Below are positions 12,163 through 14,573 of a stretch of DNA of 14,573 nt, piece by piece; position 1 is the first letter of the stretch; every line of letters begins with the position of its first letter. Location of the stretch: assembly GCA_036405515.1 (NCBI GenBank), contig DASWXM010000003.1:1-14573 (forward strand), in the 5' to 3' direction. Made by a program: the position numbers and the translations under genes. Under the pieces are notes generated by a model, which ran no database searches, had not been told where the DNA came from, and saw only the letters and a program-made list of their open reading frames with translations. Origin of the DNA: JASLCR01 sp036405515. Lineage in GTDB: Bacteria; Patescibacteriota; Saccharimonadia; Saccharimonadales; Saccharimonadaceae.

Positions 12163-12236
12163 AAAAAAGCCCCTCTGCGGGCCGTAGTAAAACAGGCAAC
12201 CGGTTTGGGGCGATTTTGGCACCTGTTTGTTTTCTC
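12163..12236 (-). ncRNA. Candidate small RNA ending at a hairpin with a U-tract
   Basis: On the minus strand, a stem AACAGG/CCTGTT with inner pairs is followed by GCCC/GGGC (12182-12179 with 12072-12069 in the hundreds 12182 to 12169) and then six T (12168-12163), like a small RNA with an intrinsic terminator. A weak promoter (TTGCGC, 18 nt, TACAGT) lies just upstream, and the neighbouring gene's own terminator (12279-12310) separates it from the 69-aa gene. The stem also gives CCTGTTTGTTTTC on the plus strand, so it might merely be a terminator structure. There is no family match that I recognise. Confidence 0.3.
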
Positions 12237-12278
12237 TACTGTATCATCCCGCTAGTGCCTGGCGCAAGTGTTTCATAC

Positions 12279-12310
12279 AAAAATCCTCCGCTCATATATA
12301 AACGAAGGAT
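12279..12310 (-). terminator. Intrinsic terminator of the 69-aa gene
   Basis: On the minus strand ATCCTTCG (12310-12303) pairs with CGGAGGAT (12290-12283), 8 bp including one G-U, around a 12-nt loop and followed by TTTTTG. It lies about 30 nt after the stop of the 69-aa gene. Confidence 0.8.
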
Positions 12311-12340
12311 CAATGTATTTGAAATATTCTTTAGAAAGAA

Positions 12341-12550
12341 CTACTTCTTCTTTGAAACAGTAAGGAAACCGTTACGTGGGTTTTCCTTCACAACACGATC
12401 TGCTGGAAGATCAGTTGGCTCACCCTTTGCGTTCTTCTCTACCTTTGCAAAGAAGTAGATAGTCTGTGGCTTACCGCCACGAAGTGTTACTTCAGTCTTG
12501 TGCAAGTAGTATGTAATACCCTTTGAGTTTGTGTGACTGTATCCAGCCAT
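12341..12550 (-). CDS. Small basic protein, 69 aa, unknown function
   Basis: 69 aa beginning MAGYSHTNSKGITYYLHKTE, basic (Lys-rich C-terminus VSKKK), with aromatic and charged alternation (QTIYFFAKVEKN) that suggests a small beta-rich fold. The frame is open from 12619, but ATG 12550 is the start: it has a full SD AGGAGGT (12568-12562) 11 nt upstream, and a TTGACA promoter fits it. An intrinsic terminator follows, so this is a monocistronic, probably well-expressed gene. I have a weak recollection of similar short proteins being widespread in CPR genomes; no function is known to me. Nucleic-acid or ribosome association is possible given the charge, but this is unsupported. Confidence 0.85.
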   Translation of the reverse strand: MAGYSHTNSKGITYYLHKTEVTLRGGKPQTIYFFAKVEKNAKGEPTDLPADRVVKENPRNGFLTVSKKK

Positions 12551-12590
12551 AATTTTCTTATACCTCCTGTTAGTAGTATTTACAAACCCT

Positions 12591-12619
12591 AGGATATGCC
12601 CTCTAGTGGCCCCTGTCAA
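12591..12619 (-). promoter_or_regulatory. Promoter of the 69-aa gene
   Basis: On the minus strand TTGACA (12619-12614), a 17-nt spacer and TATCCT (12596-12591). The expected start is near 12584, giving a leader of about 34 nt that includes the strong SD. The -35 box lies just beyond the stop codon of the upstream gene. Confidence 0.7.
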
Positions 12620-12622
12620 CAG

Positions 12623-13258
12623 CTAGATGCTTGTATAGTGACGCCTGAGAAGCATTTTCAATAGTACCAGACTGAGTAGCCTAAAGATAATAACGAGGAT
12701 TATAACCCCACATAACAACAAGGACCAGCCTGCAAAATCAGGAGACCATAGAGGACTTGAAAATTCATGTCGATAGAGCTCAGGATTTGGCAGTTTTACA
12801 GATACGCTCATCTGTGGATACTTCTTTATCAGCCTAGCTTGTTCCTCGGCAAAACACAGTACGTATGCAGAAGAATACACATTGCCAAATCGTGCTTTAC
12901 AGATTCTATCTGCCTCTTTCACAATACGCCCCGTCACATTGCTTGTCCCCTTGCGACTTTGCGTAGCTTTTTTAACATCGCGCTGATAACTATGCTCCAG
13001 ATAAAAGGCATCTGAGTCTGCATTCATATGGCTCGCACTCCAGCGTTGCAAAGCAAATAGATTGTTAGCAATTGCCGCCTCATCACCGCGCTCATCAGCC
13101 TGCTTGACTGCCGTACGGCGCTCGATCATGCCGATATTATTGAGACGCAGAAATGTTGCCGAAAGCAGGCCACACAAAATTAGCACAATAACCAGCTGCC
13201 AGGTTTTAACCTGCTGGAGTCGTTGAATGCCTTTCTGTACTCGTCTCTTATCTGCCAC
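12623..13258 (-). CDS. Two-TM membrane protein with an external domain
   Basis: 211 aa. A basic N-terminus (ADKRRVQKGIQRLQQ) leads into TM1 at about 20-37, a polar domain of about 140 residues, TM2 at about 178-204 and a short basic tail. Both termini should be cytoplasmic with the middle domain outside. The domain contains two cysteines (120 and 135, in ADRIC and YVLCFAEEQ) that could form a disulphide and a short conserved-looking stretch around DAFYLEHSYQRDV. The start is GTG at 13258; TACAAT (13295-13290) is a candidate -10, and a purine-rich AGGTAGGTGGG lies in the short leader. It follows the MFS gene by about 48 nt. The family and function are not recognised. Confidence 0.83.
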   Translation of the reverse strand: MADKRRVQKGIQRLQQVKTWQLVIVLILCGLLSATFLRLNNIGMIERRTAVKQADERGDEAAIANNLFALQRWSASHMNADSDAFYLEHSYQRDVKKATQSRKGTSNVTGRIVKEADRICKARFGNVYSSAYVLCFAEEQARLIKKYPQMSVSVKLPNPELYRHEFSSPLWSPDFAGWSLLLCGVIILVIIFRLLSLVLLKMLLRRHYTSI

Positions 13259-13306
13259 CAGAGAAAACCCACCTACCTATGTTTCCTCTATTGTAGCGGA
13301 TGAGAG

Positions 13307-14527
13307 TTATTTTTTATAGAGGACGAACTTTGGCGTCGCAATCAACAAGGTGATGCCTGCTGTCAAAGCAAAGAATATCTGGAACGATGTCAACCCTTCC
13401 GATAATAGGAAAAGTACGCCTAGTAGGAGTGCTGCCAAGGCACCTCCAGTATTCACAGCCATCTCGATTAAGAATATGTACTCAACTCGCTTACCAGATC
13501 GGTCGGCCGTATCAAACATTCCCCTCATAAATGGCATAACATACCCTGAAGTCGCTGCTTCATTCAATGTATTTGTCATCACTACACCTACAGGAGTCGT
13601 AATAAGCCCTCTCACGAGATGAAGAATGCTGTTGCCAATCGTTGCCGCCCTAAGCAACTCCCCTCCCCTTCTGCGATCTATAACGCGACCAAACAGATGG
13701 GAAATGTAGAGCGAGACGATAAGCGTGATTGAAGTAACAAGACCAATCTCCGCATATACTTGATCTCCCCCGCTGGTAAAGACGACAACGATCATGAAGA
13801 GTGACCATGCAGTAAGGGTTGCGAATACATCAAATCCTGCCGCCATCTCCGCAACAAGTGAACGATAGGTAAGCCGCCAAGGAAATCCCGAAAAGTTAAG
13901 CAGTCGATTAGTCCGAGTAGGCTCAGGGGTCATGAGTAGTGGTATTGCTGAGAAGAGGAAGAAAAGTGCCGATATTACCATAACTACCTCAGGGCCAAAA
14001 TAGAGTGCCAATAACCCGCCAATAAGCGGACTCACACCAGTGGCAATCTTTTCAACGATCGTCATATAGCCAATTTCCTTACCTGCGTGTTTCATACTCT
14101 TTACCTTTGAAAAATCCACTAAGTACGCAAGGTCGTTCATACTGCCCGAACACGCCTGCAGCGCGCACCAAAGTCCGAGTGCTATCAGTCCGAATTGCGG
14201 ATTATTAACAAAGGGTAGGAAAGCCATGGCAGCCGCCGAAATAATATTACTGATCAACGTTGCATGCTTTGGACCACGCCATGCAATGAGTTTTGCCGCA
14301 GGCCATGAAAAAACAACCTTTAGTACATAAAAGCCGAGCCAAAAAAAGGCTATAAAGCTTAACTCATATCCTGACTGATACAAGAATACTGAGGTGAAAA
14401 CAGAAACAATCTTGAGCGCGAAAAGTCTCATCAACCTTGATGCATAGAGTTCAGCTACTTCAGAAAATGTTGCATAACGCCAGAAATGACGCCGCAGAAA
14501 TAATCGGTCTAGTATTCGTTGAAGCAT
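13307..14527 (-). CDS. MFS-family transporter
   Basis: 406 aa with about twelve hydrophobic segments in two halves separated by a polar loop near residues 205-230 (LMTPEPTRTNRLLNF). A short amphipathic N-terminal region (LQRILDRLFLRRHFWRY) precedes TM1. GRVIDRRRGGELLR around residue 270 looks like the conserved cytoplasmic loop 8-9 motif (G-x-x-x-D-R-R-x-G) of the major facilitator superfamily, and WPAAKLIAWRGPK near 75-87 is the corresponding loop 2-3. Length fits a drug or metabolite exporter, but no substrate can be given. ATG 14527 lies 6 nt after TATAAA (14539-14534), again fitting a leaderless mRNA, though a second TATAAT (14564-14559) would give a leader of about 25 nt without an SD. 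Confidence 0.9.
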   Translation of the reverse strand: MLQRILDRLFLRRHFWRYATFSEVAELYASRLMRLFALKIVSVFTSVFLYQSGYELSFIAFFWLGFYVLKVVFSWPAAKLIAWRGPKHATLISNIISAAAMAFLPFVNNPQFGLIALGLWCALQACSGSMNDLAYLVDFSKVKSMKHAGKEIGYMTIVEKIATGVSPLIGGLLALYFGPEVVMVISALFFLFSAIPLLMTPEPTRTNRLLNFSGFPWRLTYRSLVAEMAAGFDVFATLTAWSLFMIVVVFTSGGDQVYAEIGLVTSITLIVSLYISHLFGRVIDRRRGGELLRAATIGNSILHLVRGLITTPVGVVMTNTLNEAATSGYVMPFMRGMFDTADRSGKRVEYIFLIEMAVNTGGALAALLLGVLFLLSEGLTSFQIFFALTAGITLLIATPKFVLYKK

Positions 14528-14533
14528 GTGTGT

Positions 14534-14564
14534 TTTATAGTTTCGTTATTCACTGCTCATTATA
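14534..14564 (-). promoter_or_regulatory. Candidate -10 boxes of the MFS gene
   Basis: On the minus strand TATAAT (14564-14559) and TATAAA (14539-14534) both precede the ATG at 14527. The nearer one sits 6 nt from the ATG. The window ends too close to judge a -35 box for the farther one. Confidence 0.4.
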
Positions 14565-14573
14565 CTACGGCGA

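Noticed and set aside
12242..12274. Ten-codon ORF (minus strand) starting after a GGAGGATTTTTGT ribosome-site-like sequence
   Set aside because: The GGAGG is the 3' arm of the intrinsic terminator of the 69-aa gene and the T run is its U-tract, so it is not a ribosome binding site.
1..14573. CRISPR arrays, transposases, phage structural genes or integrase
   Set aside because: No regularly spaced direct repeats and no recognisable recombinase motifs were seen in any plausible coding frame.

Overview
The window looks like a chromosomal segment of a small-genome Patescibacteria/CPR bacterium, most likely Saccharibacteria (TM7). This is inferred from compact genes, many short lineage-specific membrane or helical proteins, several apparently leaderless mRNAs (a -10 box ending exactly 6 nt before ATG), and a standard code with TGA as stop. 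No marker was searched, so the phylum call is an inference.

Layout. 17-1081 (minus) is an autoregulated PadR repressor plus membrane protein operon with a 19-bp perfect palindromic operator. 1105-1257 (minus) is a 50-aa ORF with a good ribosome binding site. 1376-2893 (plus) is a membrane-anchored helical protein. 2975-5381 (plus) is an operon of a polytopic membrane protein, a stand-alone ATP-cone protein and a class I flavoprotein reductase that has lost its redox cysteines and its catalytic His. 5378-6205 (minus) is an unknown protein, preceded by what looks like a decayed coding sequence.

6419-7353 (plus) is the most striking part: a consensus promoter, a T-box riboswitch of the translational type, and a VanX-like M15 dipeptidase. 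The T-box bulge reads UGGG, which predicts a tRNA with discriminator C, i.e. tRNA-His, and a candidate His specifier codon CAC lies in the first hairpin. Immediately beyond a long inverted repeat the composition switches to strongly GC-rich coding DNA (about 7440-10430) holding a GNAT acetyltransferase, a DapF/histidine-racemase-like epimerase and histidyl-tRNA synthetase. A second long GC-rich hairpin ends this block. The intergenic DNA between the divergent GC-rich genes is AT-rich with ordinary promoters. I read this as coding DNA acquired from a high-GC donor, plausibly an actinobacterial host, and as a possible histidine-centred neighbourhood.

10578-10827 carries an initiator tRNA-Met (minus) with a terminator and degenerate tRNA fragments on both sides. 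10866-11309 is a DivIC/FtsL-type division protein, divergent from a CAU-anticodon tRNA (11369-11444). 11456-14527 (all minus) holds an unknown soluble protein, a possible small RNA, a 69-aa basic protein with a strong SD and a terminator, a two-TM protein and an MFS transporter.
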